From NCBI RefSeq assembly GCF_014858725.1, contig NZ_AQGV01000012.1:1116001-1180000 (forward strand): DNA of 64,000 nucleotides. Direction: 5' to 3'. Position numbers and translations under genes: made by a program. Origin of the DNA: Pseudoalteromonas aurantia 208 (GTDB lineage Bacteria > Pseudomonadota > Gammaproteobacteria > Enterobacterales > Alteromonadaceae). Shown one piece after another: positions 1 to 9,202 of the stretch. The stretch's first letter is position 1. Every line of letters starts with the position of its first letter. The notes under the pieces were generated by a model. The model had not been told where the DNA came from, searched no databases, and was given only the letters and a program-made list of their open reading frames with translations.

Positions 1-483
1 ACAGTCACAAACGAAGAACGTAATAAATACCATGAGTTTTTAAGTGAACTAAAGCCTTGGGAGCGTCAAACACTTGATCGCGCCGTTGCAGAAGATAAAA
101 ACTACTATGTTTTGGAGTTTTCAAATATTGGTGGGTTAGTGATGCCGATATTGCTTGAGCTAAATTACACGGACGGGACCAGCGAGAATCGTTATATTCC
201 TGCTGAAATTTGGCGTAGGACTCCTGCCAATGTTCGCAAATTGATTGTAACTGATAAAGATAAAGAGTTACTTAATGTCGCGGTCGATCCAGGTTGGGAA
301 ACTGCTGATGTAGATGTAGAGAACAACTATTATCCGCGTCGTATTATCCCATCTCGTGTTGAGGCATACAAAGCGAAAAAGAGTAAGCAGAAAGTACGCA
401 GAGACATTATGCAAGATATTAAAACGCCATTGAAGAGCATTGATGAGTTTAAACAGAAAAATAGCAAGGTTGATAAAAAATGA
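1..483 (+). CDS. M1-family metallopeptidase, C-terminal part (5' end outside window)
   Basis: The frame is open from base 1 and ends at TGA 481-483, so only the last 160 codons are present. The zinc-binding motifs (HExxH) of the family would lie upstream and cannot be seen. The visible part, with FSNIGGLVMPILLEL followed by YIPAEIWRR and a lysine-rich tail, resembles the beta-rich C-terminal end of the large M1 aminopeptidases common in Alteromonadales. The next gene starts inside the stop (ATGA overlap), so the two are probably cotranscribed. The assignment rests on C-terminal resemblance only and should be confirmed with the upstream sequence. Confidence 0.65.
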   Translation, partial: TVTNEERNKYHEFLSELKPWERQTLDRAVAEDKNYYVLEFSNIGGLVMPILLELNYTDGTSENRYIPAEIWRRTPANVRKLIVTDKDKELLNVAVDPGWETADVDVENNYYPRRIIPSRVEAYKAKKSKQKVRRDIMQDIKTPLKSIDEFKQKNSKVDKK

Positions 484-974
484 AAGCGCTGAACCTGTTA
501 TTTGTGTTGTTGGCTATTTTTGTTTTTGACACAGCATTTAGCCATCAAAAGAAATCAGCTGAAACGACCGTTTTATTTAATAAACAATCTAATAAGCTGG
601 AAGTCATGCATCGGTTTTATTTGCATGACACTGAGCATGCTGTGCAGAAATTATTTAATAAAAAAGCAGATATTTTGGATTCTAAACAGACTCAACAACA
701 GTTTGCAAAGTATGTTTCACAGCAGTTTTTTGCGCGAGACTTATCTGAGCAAGCACTGATATTAAACAATGTAGGGTATGAGGTCGACGGTAAGTTTTTT
801 TGGGTATATCAAGAAGCTAATTTACCCGAAAACATACAAGGGATTAAGTTATTTAACGGTACGCTGAGAAATTTATGGCCAACCCAAGTGAATATGGTCA
901 ATATTGAAGGCAAAGGAAAGGTGCGTACCTTGTATTTTTCACACCATAAAAATTGGTTAATCGCCAAGTTTTAA
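480..974 (+). CDS. DUF6702-like secreted protein
   Basis: 164 residues. The N-terminus (about residues 1-21) is a classical signal peptide ending near AFS, so the mature protein is probably periplasmic or surface-exposed. The body fits the DUF6702 pattern: a short beta-rich domain containing the LEVMHRFYLHDTE segment, a central region spaced by aromatic residues, and a WLIAKF end. No catalytic motif is visible. It overlaps the stop of the upstream M1-type peptidase gene by 4 bp, and DUF6702 proteins are often found next to M1 peptidases, so an accessory role to that enzyme is a reasonable guess but not shown. Confidence 0.7.
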   Translation: MKALNLLFVLLAIFVFDTAFSHQKKSAETTVLFNKQSNKLEVMHRFYLHDTEHAVQKLFNKKADILDSKQTQQQFAKYVSQQFFARDLSEQALILNNVGYEVDGKFFWVYQEANLPENIQGIKLFNGTLRNLWPTQVNMVNIEGKGKVRTLYFSHHKNWLIAKF

Positions 975-1034
975 TTCACCGGCAGTGCCGAGGTCATTTG
1001 TGGCTGAGGCACGCTTTAATTTTGGAGATTCGCT

Positions 1035-1943
1035 GTGGAAGCAATCGTTGTCATCGTCGGTTTCTTAGGCGCAGGGAAAACAACCCTTTTAAAAAACCTC
1101 ATTAAGAGTGCGTTAGTGCAAAACTGGCAGCCATTTGTCATATTAAACGACTACGAAAACGCTAATTTAGATATTGATCAACTCAGTGATGATATTGACC
1201 CTAAGTCGTTAAAGTCATTAAGTGGAAGCTGTATTTGTTGCAGTGGTATATCTCAGTTACGAGATACGGTTAATCGGATCCCTAGTCGGCCAAAAGGTAT
1301 CACGTTAATAGAGTCAAATGGCACCACCGATGCCTGTTCATTAATGGGGTTTTTAGGTGTGGGGATAGACGGCAGATTTTTACCGCCTATTCAATTGTCT
1401 GTTATTGATGTAAAAAACTGGCAGATGCGAGGCGAACATAATGAGCTGGAAGCGAACCAAATTCAAGTATCTTCAATAATCGCTTTGGCGCATTTAGAGC
1501 AATCACCCTTAAGTAGAGTTGCTCAAGTTACCGCTGAAATTAAAGCCATTAACCCAAGTGCCACGATTTTACCCATCGAAACACTGGATCTTTCACAATT
1601 ACCTGAAGTTACGCCTATTGATAACGATATTAAAAAGCTCGCACATCACAAAGCGCATTGGGCTTCTTGCTCAACTGATTTACCTAATTTGCCTGTATAT
1701 AGCTGCATTAAAGAAATATGTACGCTGTTGCCCAGTACTATTTTACGTGTGAAAGGATGCACTCAAATTGCAAATGAATCACATTTTACATACTTTGAGC
1801 GCAGTCCTGATGGAGAAGTTTACATAAGGCCATATAAAGGGTCACCCACGACTGGTGCAAAACTACTCACAATTGGACCTGGGAGTGAAAAAAACGTATT
1901 AGAGGATGCGATTAAGCAAAGTCTACATTTGGTATCAGTATAA
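1035..1943 (+). CDS. CobW/COG0523-family GTP-binding protein
   Basis: 302 residues, starting at GTG with a TTGGAG ribosome site just upstream. A Walker A motif GFLGAGKTT lies at residues 9-17. The CxCC metal motif of the family is at residues 66-69 (GSCICC), and the switch-like ESNG segment follows. COG0523 proteins are GTPase metallochaperones, mostly for zinc or cobalt, and help insert or allocate metal. The C-terminal part is shorter and less conserved than in YjiA/YeiR. No Zur box or zinc-regulated neighbour was identified, so the metal and client are unknown. Confidence 0.8.
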   Translation: MEAIVVIVGFLGAGKTTLLKNLIKSALVQNWQPFVILNDYENANLDIDQLSDDIDPKSLKSLSGSCICCSGISQLRDTVNRIPSRPKGITLIESNGTTDACSLMGFLGVGIDGRFLPPIQLSVIDVKNWQMRGEHNELEANQIQVSSIIALAHLEQSPLSRVAQVTAEIKAINPSATILPIETLDLSQLPEVTPIDNDIKKLAHHKAHWASCSTDLPNLPVYSCIKEICTLLPSTILRVKGCTQIANESHFTYFERSPDGEVYIRPYKGSPTTGAKLLTIGPGSEKNVLEDAIKQSLHLVSV

Positions 1944-2086
1944 GGGTAGTTCTGGGATTTTAGTTAGAATAAACGTTATTAAAGCACCGCTTGGAACGTT
2001 TTAATTGTAATTGTTGAGTATTATACAGTGTGTACTTATCAACTTTATTGCCATAATTAACAAGCATTTATAGTTAAGGGGATATT

Positions 2087-3037
2087 ATGAAAAAAATAAT
2101 AATAGATACGGATCCGGGCATCGATGATGCTATGGCCATTTTGCTTGCTGACGCAAGTGATGCAATTGATTTAATTGGAATAACAACAACGTTTGGTAAT
2201 GCATCGATTGAAAATAGCACACGTAATGCACTTTATTTAAAGGATAAGTTCAGTTTAAAAGCAATCGTAGCACAAGGTGCTAATACTCCATTGGTACTGC
2301 CTGCCAGCCCTCCAGCGACGGTTGTGCATGGGGATAATGGGTTGGGTAATATTGTTATTCCGACTGAACAACAAAACCAAGCGGTAAGTCAAACGGCCCA
2401 TGACTACATTATAAATAGTGTTAAAGCGCATCCTCACGAGATTACACTTGTTGCGATAGGTCGTTTAACTAATTTAGCACTCGCATTAAACAAGTCACCG
2501 GAAATTGCTTCGTTGGTCAAAGAAGTGATTATCATGGGGGGCGCTTTTGGCTTCAATGGACATTCAGGTAATTTGACTCCGTTTGCCGAAGCAAATGTTT
2601 ATGGCGACCCGCATGCGGCAGATATCGTTGTATCTGCTGATTGGCCTGTGACCATGGTCGGTTTAGATGTCACTCAGCAATCAATTATGACTAACGCATA
2701 TATCAATAAACTTAAATGTAAATCACCGAAGTATGGCGCATTCATTTCCGAAATATCAGCGTTTTACGCGCACTTTTATCATGCGGACTTAGGGTTGGAT
2801 GGATTTTATGTACATGACTCATCGGCAATAGTTTATGCGATTGCACCTGAAATATTTACAACTGAGCGAGGCAACATAAGAGTCGTTACTGAGGGTGTGG
2901 CAACAGGGCATACTTTATTTAAACAAAGCGATAGGCTATTTCCAATTGACGAGTGGAGCAATCATCCAAAGCAAACAATTTGTACTAATGTTGATAGCGA
3001 AGCATTATTAAATTTGTACATGAACAGTTTAACATAG
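2087..3037 (+). CDS. Inosine-uridine-preferring nucleoside hydrolase
   Basis: 316 residues, the usual family length. The calcium-binding signature DTDPGIDDA is at residues 7-15, and a conserved MGGAF segment and the late HDSSA segment (catalytic-site Asp/His region) are present. The enzyme hydrolyses the N-glycosidic bond of ribonucleosides to free base and ribose for salvage, and is cytosolic (no signal peptide). An AAGGGGA ribosome site precedes the ATG. It stands alone, 143 bp after the GTPase gene. Specificity (pyrimidine or purine nucleosides) cannot be read from the sequence. Confidence 0.9.
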   Translation: MKKIIIDTDPGIDDAMAILLADASDAIDLIGITTTFGNASIENSTRNALYLKDKFSLKAIVAQGANTPLVLPASPPATVVHGDNGLGNIVIPTEQQNQAVSQTAHDYIINSVKAHPHEITLVAIGRLTNLALALNKSPEIASLVKEVIIMGGAFGFNGHSGNLTPFAEANVYGDPHAADIVVSADWPVTMVGLDVTQQSIMTNAYINKLKCKSPKYGAFISEISAFYAHFYHADLGLDGFYVHDSSAIVYAIAPEIFTTERGNIRVVTEGVATGHTLFKQSDRLFPIDEWSNHPKQTICTNVDSEALLNLYMNSLT

Positions 3038-3505
3038 TGCGCAAACAGGTTGATTGGGCGCGCGCAGGCTCTGTATTTGCCCACTCTGTCTAAATCCCAT
3101 AAAAATAAGTATGACGAAGGGATTCGCTTTACGCATAACAAATACTTGCCATTTGCGAATATGTTACTAAAGCTAAGCTTAATCACCCATGAGGATTAGT
3201 TTTTAAGCGAGCGACAACATTCGCGACGATTTTTAAAACGCAGTTAATTGATATCCCAAATTATAGCAATGAATCTGCTTGGGATTATGCAAGAATATTG
3301 CTATTTATAGGCAACAAGGTATGTGTATTAATAGCGAATTATGCCGGTTTTTTTGCGCGCCAACAGAGAAAGACGCGTTACTTGTTTTACAATTGTCACA
3401 CTCAGATTATCGAATTGAGAATGGACTTGCTGAGTTTAAATATGTAGAAATCAAACCTAGCAAAAACTGCGCACAACTGTAACGGGTGGATTGATATTCT
3501 TTAGG
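3038..3505. other. Intergenic region, no convincing gene
   Basis: 468 bp between the nucleoside hydrolase and the convergent ogt-like gene. A frame starting at TTG 3279 and ending at 3482 (67 codons) is open but has no ribosome site at the TTG, no recognisable motif and an odd Cys/Phe-rich start, so I do not call it. No clear terminator was seen directly after the hydrolase. Confidence 0.5.
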
Positions 3506-4024
3506 CTACAGTGGATTGAAGAGATTATGCTCCAAATCAAGCAAACGTTTCTTTAATGATAAGCCCCCACCGTAGCCTACGAGGGACCCTGAAATGTCTA
3601 GGATCCGATGACAAGGTACGATGATAGCCAATGCATTTGCCCCGTTAGCATGGTGTATATTTTGGGTCGTGTACTTTGCTGGTAAGTGCTTAGCCAAATC
3701 GTCATATGTTGCAGTGCCGCCATAAGGAATACTGGTAAGTGTTTGCCACACAGACTGCTGAAAATCATTACCAACCATGCGTAAAGGAATATCAAAATGG
3801 CGGCGTTCGGCCATAAAATACTGCGTAAGTTGCTGCTCAGCTGCGGTTGTAATATCGTCACTTTTTTCTATGAAATCCGCATTGAGGGCATGCTTGATCC
3901 GCGTATCGATCGTGCGCCTCATCGCTCTATACCTGAAGTCACACAAACATAAGGTGTTGTCAAAGGAACCAAGAATAAACTCTGCGTAAGGGTGTTTAAA
4001 ATATTGGATATTTATATTCTTCAT
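3506..4024 (-). CDS. ogt: Methylated-DNA-[protein]-cysteine S-methyltransferase (Ogt/MGMT type)
   Basis: 172 residues. The suicide-cysteine motif PCHRI is intact (Cys138), preceded by FQQSVWQTLTSIPYGGTATY and followed by GYGGGLSLKKRLLDLE, the order seen in O6-alkylguanine-DNA alkyltransferases. The enzyme removes O6-alkyl groups from guanine by transfer to its own cysteine. The helix that normally reads RAVG(Q/x)AN reads QNIHHAN here. Counting back 17 residues from the active Cys, the position of the base-flipping arginine finger (Arg128 in human MGMT, 17 before Cys145) is Gln121. Either nucleotide flipping works differently or activity is reduced. Monocistronic. Confidence 0.85.
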   Translation of the reverse strand: MKNINIQYFKHPYAEFILGSFDNTLCLCDFRYRAMRRTIDTRIKHALNADFIEKSDDITTAAEQQLTQYFMAERRHFDIPLRMVGNDFQQSVWQTLTSIPYGGTATYDDLAKHLPAKYTTQNIHHANGANALAIIVPCHRILDISGSLVGYGGGLSLKKRLLDLEHNLFNPL

Positions 4025-4279
4025 TGACGTGCTAAACCAAGCTGAGATCAGAGGTGGAACATATTATCTGCGATAATATCAATTTAATCAGATAGTAGGA
4101 AGTTCCTTTTTGCCGTTCGGAAACGGCCTCACGATGTAGAAAAGTATTAGCGATGCAAGTAATGTATTTGTGTTTTGAAGGTTTTAAGCGTTTAGTGCTG
4201 CTAAATATACGCGCTACAGATTCGTTGAATGGTTGATGCTGCACTACACTTATAAGCATATAAATCCTGAGTTTTAACG

Positions 4280-4612
4280 ATGCAACACAAATTATTGACC
4301 GCACTGCTCATAAGCTTTCTTTTCATCTCATTAAATTTGCAAAAACGGGTTCATGCTACCAATCAAGGTTTTAAAGCAGGTGTCATTGCACAAACGTCAT
4401 ATTTTGATGCTCAGATTACTGTATTAGGCAGCTTTAGCATGTGTCGGGTGATTTCAGCGAAAAAACAAGATGAAATTAGATCTGCGTGTTATATAAAGGT
4501 AATAGAAAGCAATTGGGTTTTAGAATCATTTGGGGCGAAATGCGAAGTGCATTGTTCTCAATTAGATAGCTTCAATAAAACACATAACGTGGTGTTTAAT
4601 CCTCAGCAGTAA
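4280..4612 (+). CDS. Small secreted hypothetical protein
   Basis: 110 residues with a hydrophobic leader (about residues 5-20) and probable cleavage near HAT, so likely exported. The mature part holds four cysteines, enough for two disulfides. I do not recognise the family. Its 3' end overlaps the convergent usher gene by 17 bp. Upstream 4025-4279 holds no other gene. Confidence 0.45.
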   Translation: MQHKLLTALLISFLFISLNLQKRVHATNQGFKAGVIAQTSYFDAQITVLGSFSMCRVISAKKQDEIRSACYIKVIESNWVLESFGAKCEVHCSQLDSFNKTHNVVFNPQQ

Positions 4613-7600
4613 CCTTTTCACGAGCATCTCGTAAACCTGAAATAACACTATGCCAACTGAGCTTTTTAACCTTCAGCGGTGACTTGATTAATTGACTTGT
4701 ATGTGGATCACATTGTTTACCCTTATTGCTATCATGTGGACCGGAAAGCACTTGAAAATTGGCTTTAGCGTTGCGATTTAATTTAAGAATAAAGAGGGTA
4801 TCTATTGAGTTTATTAAAGCACGATTGAGTTGTTTTGCTGACCGGTAGCGTGCATATTCACAGAAAAAATAGCGGTGGTTGCTATCTTGATTAATAGTGC
4901 CAAGGTTATGCCAGGTTTTAGCGTCATAGCGTCTTGCATCAACCATGAAACTGCCGAATAAGGATGGCACTGCGTATACTGAATTGATAGCCTGTTGCGC
5001 AAGCGCTTTAGAGGCGTATGATCCTGATATTAAATAGTAATTCATATTTAACTGATTATGATAAATGTGTAACTTATTGAGATTGTTTGGTACGTTTTTG
5101 GCAACAATTAGCGCAGAAGAGAACTTTTTGAAAACACCGAGCTGTACAAAGTAGCTATTCTCAGAAATATCTTGATTTGTCAGTATATGAGAGTGTTCCA
5201 GCTGCTCATGCTGTTCCAATAAAATGATATCTTTTAGGATCAGTGTGTCACCGGTTTTTGGTGTTATTATTTCATTAGGTAGGTTTTTTACTATTAAATT
5301 AGCAATGTTAAGCTGGTTAGACTCTATTTTAACCGTGTACTTACCGGCAGAAACATTGGAGAAAAAGTAGTATCCGTCATACTCTGAGATTGTCTCATAT
5401 TGAATATCACCATTTACATCTAATAGCATAACAGACACCCCAGCAGCTGGCTTACTTGCATTTGAATTTGCAAAATAAAGTGTGCCTTCAACCTCATTGA
5501 AAACAGAGATGGGTATATTCACTCGACTAATGCCGCCACGGTGCGAGAGGGTTTTTATTTTACCATATGATGACTGATAGTATGGATTGGAGAGTGAACG
5601 AACGTCGACTTCCAAAATTTGTCCTCCACTGCTGCTGGGTAGCAGTATTCGACCATTATCATTGGTTTTTAGGTCTTTCCAGCGATAATTACCCGTTAAA
5701 ATAGCATCAGAAACAGGTTGATCGTCGCTATCAAAGACTTGGTTATTATTCCAATCTACGAATGATAATACTTCAAGTTGCCCGCTACTAAGTGTCCTAG
5801 GGGAGTCAAACTCAAATGTGTTTTCAACGTGGTCAAAACTGAATGTACCGCTTAAACCAATCGATATTTGCCAATCATCTTCACTGTCGTATTGACCTGA
5901 AAAGTTAACATTAAAATCATGATGTCGATAAGTGTATTGATGCCCTAGCAATAATTTAGCATTGGCATTTGGGTTGTATGAGATTTGAGTTTGGTTGAAG
6001 CTATCTTGGGTTTGTGGCCACCGTAAATTGCTTCTGAAACTTTTCAATTTGCGGTCATTTACTGGCAGCCAATCAACTGAATTTGTCCATCGCCAGCCTT
6101 TGAGATCAAGAGACCAGTAAGCACGGTTTGTCAGCATATCTTGAGAGTCATCATACTGAAATTGACTCGACCAGGTGCCACCGAGGTAATTCTTATTGAC
6201 GCCAAAAGAGGTAATATTACGTTCGGACTTGTTATTTCGATGTTCATTGAGCCAACGAAAGTCCCAATTCAGGTCACTTATCCATGATGACTTTCCATTA
6301 AGAGACACAGACATGCGCCTTTTAAGTAAGTGTTTTTGTTTTGAGAAAATAGCGCTGGTAAAGTTGTCGATTAAACTCGCCTGTGCATTGATGTTAATGT
6401 CATGGTCCGTTAGACCAGTTATGATACCTCGATAACCGGTAAATAATGCGTGCCCAGCTGAGAGTTGTTTGGCTGCAATGACTTTATAGCTGCCACTATC
6501 AGAAATTCCATTTATGCCCGCACTTATATAGCGATTAGGGTGTTCGGCGTTTAAGGCACTTATACTTGAGTCGAACGTGAGTTTGTCGGTTAAACCATAT
6601 GAAAGGTTAGCATTTAAAGCGTGTTCAAAAGGCGTTGTATTAGATTGTTTATTACCGAATAAACTTTTTTGGGCATCTATCGCTTCAAGTTTATAGCTGA
6701 ATTTACCTGGAGCAAGTGCATTTTCTCCCACGGTTACTTTTTGTTTCTTAGTGAGTTGTTCGCCTTGTGGGCCGAATAATCTTATCTCAAATACGTTGTT
6801 ACCATAGAAGGTTTCAATGTCTTCGAAGCGGACTACATTCTCATTCTGGGAAACTGATGACGCAATGTATTGCCCATTGCGGTAGAGTTCGGCTATCCAA
6901 CCAGGGAGGGTGGGTTCCTCGATGGTTATGGTCGAGAAGCTTTGTGATGTATTTGGGTTTGTATTTGAGAAGGTAACGCCACGACCTTGAGTCGCAGACA
7001 TGACCAGTGGATCTCTGCTAGATTGAATATCACCCACTTGATAGTGGGTGTTGATAAGTCGCTCATCACTATTAAATAAATCAATGTGTTTTTTAACTTT
7101 GAAAAAAGTACTGGTTTGATTCTTATTTTGGTTAAAGCGCAACTCGGCTTGATGTTCAAGTAAGTCAAAGTAACTGTTAAGTCTCACTAACCCTTTTGAG
7201 CGTTTTGTACGCGAGCTATAACTGGTATTTAATGCGTATTCAGTAATAGGGTAGGAAATTGTTTGGTATAAATCAGGAATACTGTGGTCAAATTGGATGG
7301 CCTTATTACGATAGCTAACAGGTGTACTTGTCGCGTTATTATTTTTAGCTTTTAAAAGCGAACTTGTAAAAGAAAGCTGCATGAGTGAGTAGTTAAATTT
7401 AGATTGAGTTTTTAATACGCTATTTAATATCTCGAGGTCAATATAATGATCAAAGTCGTCTTTTGCCCAAAGCCATGCGTTTTGAGCGCCCGCATTGTTG
7501 TGTAATACCGCTGAAAAGGGGTTGTCACTATGTTCTAGTTGGCCTATGAGGATATTGTTTTTTATGGTTAATGTAATACCTAATGTTGTGCTCACCGAGT

Positions 7601-7817
7601 GTATTGGCATTAACAGTCGATTATCTTTTGTGTAGTACGCCTCCATATCGGATATGACCGAGCTGCCATTCAATTTAACATTGACGATGACAAAAGCGTC
7701 ATCGTCAACAGTCCACTGATACAAAGGCTGTAACGGTTGTGCGTGTAATGGCAAACTAAAGAGAATACAGCCCACAATCACGATAAGCTGTAGTCTATAT
7801 AATAATGTGTTGATCAA
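4596..7817 (-). CDS. Outer-membrane fimbrial usher with SPOR-like C-terminal region
   Basis: 1073 residues, start uncertain (TTG at 7817, 13 nt after the chaperone stop). A signal peptide (about 1-27) is followed by a region matching alternative chaperone-usher ushers: TQGRGVTFSN, LPGWIAELYRNGQYI and NVFEIRLFGPQGEQ, typical of the E-set-like part, then a long beta-strand-rich barrel. Around residues 700-770 is an SdrD-B-like DWNNNQVFDSDDQ module, and around 790-855 a carboxypeptidase-regulatory-like fold. From about 887 to 955 (SYFVQLGVFKKFSSAL... YYLISGSYASKALAQQA) there is a SPOR-like repeat and possibly a second degenerate one at about 981-1030. SPOR domains bind denuded peptidoglycan, so the usher may be anchored to the cell wall. 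Last gene of the pilin-chaperone-usher operon. Confidence 0.75.
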   Translation of the reverse strand: MINTLLYRLQLIVIVGCILFSLPLHAQPLQPLYQWTVDDDAFVIVNVKLNGSSVISDMEAYYTKDNRLLMPIHSVSTTLGITLTIKNNILIGQLEHSDNPFSAVLHNNAGAQNAWLWAKDDFDHYIDLEILNSVLKTQSKFNYSLMQLSFTSSLLKAKNNNATSTPVSYRNKAIQFDHSIPDLYQTISYPITEYALNTSYSSRTKRSKGLVRLNSYFDLLEHQAELRFNQNKNQTSTFFKVKKHIDLFNSDERLINTHYQVGDIQSSRDPLVMSATQGRGVTFSNTNPNTSQSFSTITIEEPTLPGWIAELYRNGQYIASSVSQNENVVRFEDIETFYGNNVFEIRLFGPQGEQLTKKQKVTVGENALAPGKFSYKLEAIDAQKSLFGNKQSNTTPFEHALNANLSYGLTDKLTFDSSISALNAEHPNRYISAGINGISDSGSYKVIAAKQLSAGHALFTGYRGIITGLTDHDININAQASLIDNFTSAIFSKQKHLLKRRMSVSLNGKSSWISDLNWDFRWLNEHRNNKSERNITSFGVNKNYLGGTWSSQFQYDDSQDMLTNRAYWSLDLKGWRWTNSVDWLPVNDRKLKSFRSNLRWPQTQDSFNQTQISYNPNANAKLLLGHQYTYRHHDFNVNFSGQYDSEDDWQISIGLSGTFSFDHVENTFEFDSPRTLSSGQLEVLSFVDWNNNQVFDSDDQPVSDAILTGNYRWKDLKTNDNGRILLPSSSGGQILEVDVRSLSNPYYQSSYGKIKTLSHRGGISRVNIPISVFNEVEGTLYFANSNASKPAAGVSVMLLDVNGDIQYETISEYDGYYFFSNVSAGKYTVKIESNQLNIANLIVKNLPNEIITPKTGDTLILKDIILLEQHEQLEHSHILTNQDISENSYFVQLGVFKKFSSALIVAKNVPNNLNKLHIYHNQLNMNYYLISGSYASKALAQQAINSVYAVPSLFGSFMVDARRYDAKTWHNLGTINQDSNHRYFFCEYARYRSAKQLNRALINSIDTLFILKLNRNAKANFQVLSGPHDSNKGKQCDPHTSQLIKSPLKVKKLSWHSVISGLRDAREKVTAED

Positions 7818-7830
7818 GTTGAAGTAGCGC

Positions 7831-8595
7831 CTAAAGTTGCATCGGTACTTCTAACTCAATAGAACCGCCATACTTATTATTCTCAATATATTGAATCGTG
7901 ACAGGCCCTTGAACTGACGTTTGTAGTGGGATGAACACTTTCCGTCTATTCAGTGGCGTATATACGCCCACGTTTCTGATTTCACCTACAATTTGTTTGT
8001 CACTATCCAGTATTTTGAAATCACCGTATAAAGAGCGATTGCCTTGAAGAGTTTGCCATACCAGCACATTCGAGCGGCCATTTTGTGTAACAAGTTGTGG
8101 ATTGATAAGTTGAGAACTAACCTCTAATTGACCATGCCTTACTATGACGGGGACACTATAGGCAACTTTGGGCTTGATACTGATCCCTGAGGCATTCGGG
8201 TCTTGAGATTCCGAGGCGATGATCCTTAAAACTGCTCTGTATTCACCATGCGCTAAGTCGGCTTTTTTACGAACCGTCATTCGAATAGCTTGTACTTCTT
8301 TAGCTGCAATTTGGCCTCTTCTTGGAGAAAATCTGAGCATGCCTTTGGCGGAGCGTCCTGTAACTTCAGACAGTGGTACATCAATGAGTGCGCCGTCTTC
8401 CGTCATATCTTTATGGGTAAGTACTAATCTAAAATCTAACGTTTTACCAGATGTATTCCTGATCATAAGAGAATTATTTTTTGTACGATTATCAAAATAT
8501 AAACGGTATTCCGATAGTGCTAAATTGGCGAATACCTTACTGGAGAATACTAATGATAAAACGAGCAGAAGAGCGATGTGTTTTTTGCAGGTCAT
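7831..8595 (-). CDS. Periplasmic fimbrial chaperone (PapD-like)
   Basis: 254 residues with a signal peptide (about 1-23, ending SKVFA). The mature start LALSEYRLYFDNRTKNNSL and the later GMLRFSPRRG and IRMTVRK segments fit the G1-strand and beta-sandwich layout of pilus chaperones of the alternative (DUF4402-associated) type. It would bind pilin subunits in the periplasm by donor-strand complementation and deliver them to the usher encoded 13 nt downstream. The pilin gene lies upstream, separated by a hairpin attenuator. Confidence 0.8.
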   Translation of the reverse strand: MTCKKHIALLLVLSLVFSSKVFANLALSEYRLYFDNRTKNNSLMIRNTSGKTLDFRLVLTHKDMTEDGALIDVPLSEVTGRSAKGMLRFSPRRGQIAAKEVQAIRMTVRKKADLAHGEYRAVLRIIASESQDPNASGISIKPKVAYSVPVIVRHGQLEVSSQLINPQLVTQNGRSNVLVWQTLQGNRSLYGDFKILDSDKQIVGEIRNVGVYTPLNRRKVFIPLQTSVQGPVTIQYIENNKYGGSIELEVPMQL

Positions 8596-8611
8596 AATAC
8601 AGCTTACAGAC

Positions 8612-8653
8612 TAAAAAAAGAAATGAACTTGCGGAGTGACATTCCACAAGTTC
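8612..8653 (-). terminator. Attenuator hairpin between pilin and chaperone genes
   Basis: On the minus strand an 11-bp stem (GAACTTGTGGA / TCCGCAAGTTC, one mismatch) is followed by ATTTCTTTTTTT. It sits between the pilin stop (8696) and the chaperone start (8595). Such partial terminators keep pilin transcripts in excess over chaperone and usher. Confidence 0.75.
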
Positions 8654-8695
8654 GAATAAAAAAATTATCTAACCCATTGAATAAAGGTCATAAAT

Positions 8696-9202
8696 TTATT
8701 GGAATGACACATCTACAGTATAGTCTACGTCATAGTCACCACCAGCCGTTAGTGCTGTATCAACTGTCATTTGACCGTATACATTGATAGTAATATCAGA
8801 CGCAGAACCGTCCGTTGTGAATGCACTTGCAACGCCATCCGCAGTGGTTTCCGTTGATGTGCCGTCAGTTGCGGTCGTTGCTGGTGCAAAAGTTAAATTG
8901 GCGCTTGAACTACCTGAAACGGTAATATTCATTGCCGAGTTTGGTGCTAAACCCGACACTGTAATACCACCAAGTTGAATATTTGCATCAGATGCATCAC
9001 AGTCGCCGGTTACCGCCCCTGCGTTATCCATGGTACAGGCTGATCCTGCAGCAAGACGAATCTTACCGAAATGTAGCGCATTTGTTTCTGCAAATGTGGG
9101 TTCACTCCAACCATTTATGCTGGCTTGAAATGTTTGGTTAGACGCAAGTAAAGATGTTGATGATAGTGCGAGTACTGCAGATAAAAGTAGTTTTTTATTC
9201 AT
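8696..9202 (-). CDS. DUF4402-like fimbrial major subunit
   Basis: 168 residues from ATG 9202, chosen because it gives a clean signal peptide (MNKKLLLSAVLALSSTSLLA); the frame is open further upstream without a leader. The mature protein is rich in Thr, Ala, Asp and Gly, has one cysteine pair (CTMDNAGAVTGDC), and ends in a beta-strand-like YDVDYTVDVSFQ. This fits DUF4402 proteins, the subunits of alternative chaperone-usher fimbriae. First gene of the operon; an FNR-type box lies about 110 bp upstream. Confidence 0.75.
   Translation of the reverse strand: MNKKLLLSAVLALSSTSLLASNQTFQASINGWSEPTFAETNALHFGKIRLAAGSACTMDNAGAVTGDCDASDANIQLGGITVSGLAPNSAMNITVSGSSSANLTFAPATTATDGTSTETTADGVASAFTTDGSASDITINVYGQMTVDTALTAGGDYDVDYTVDVSFQ

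Noticed and set aside
3279..3482. 67-codon open frame after the nucleoside hydrolase
   Set aside because: TTG start without ribosome site, no family signal, Cys/Phe-rich start; could be chance.
4032..4304. 90-codon minus-strand frame between ogt and the small secreted gene
   Set aside because: Overlaps the start of the better-supported plus-strand gene and has no recognisable features.
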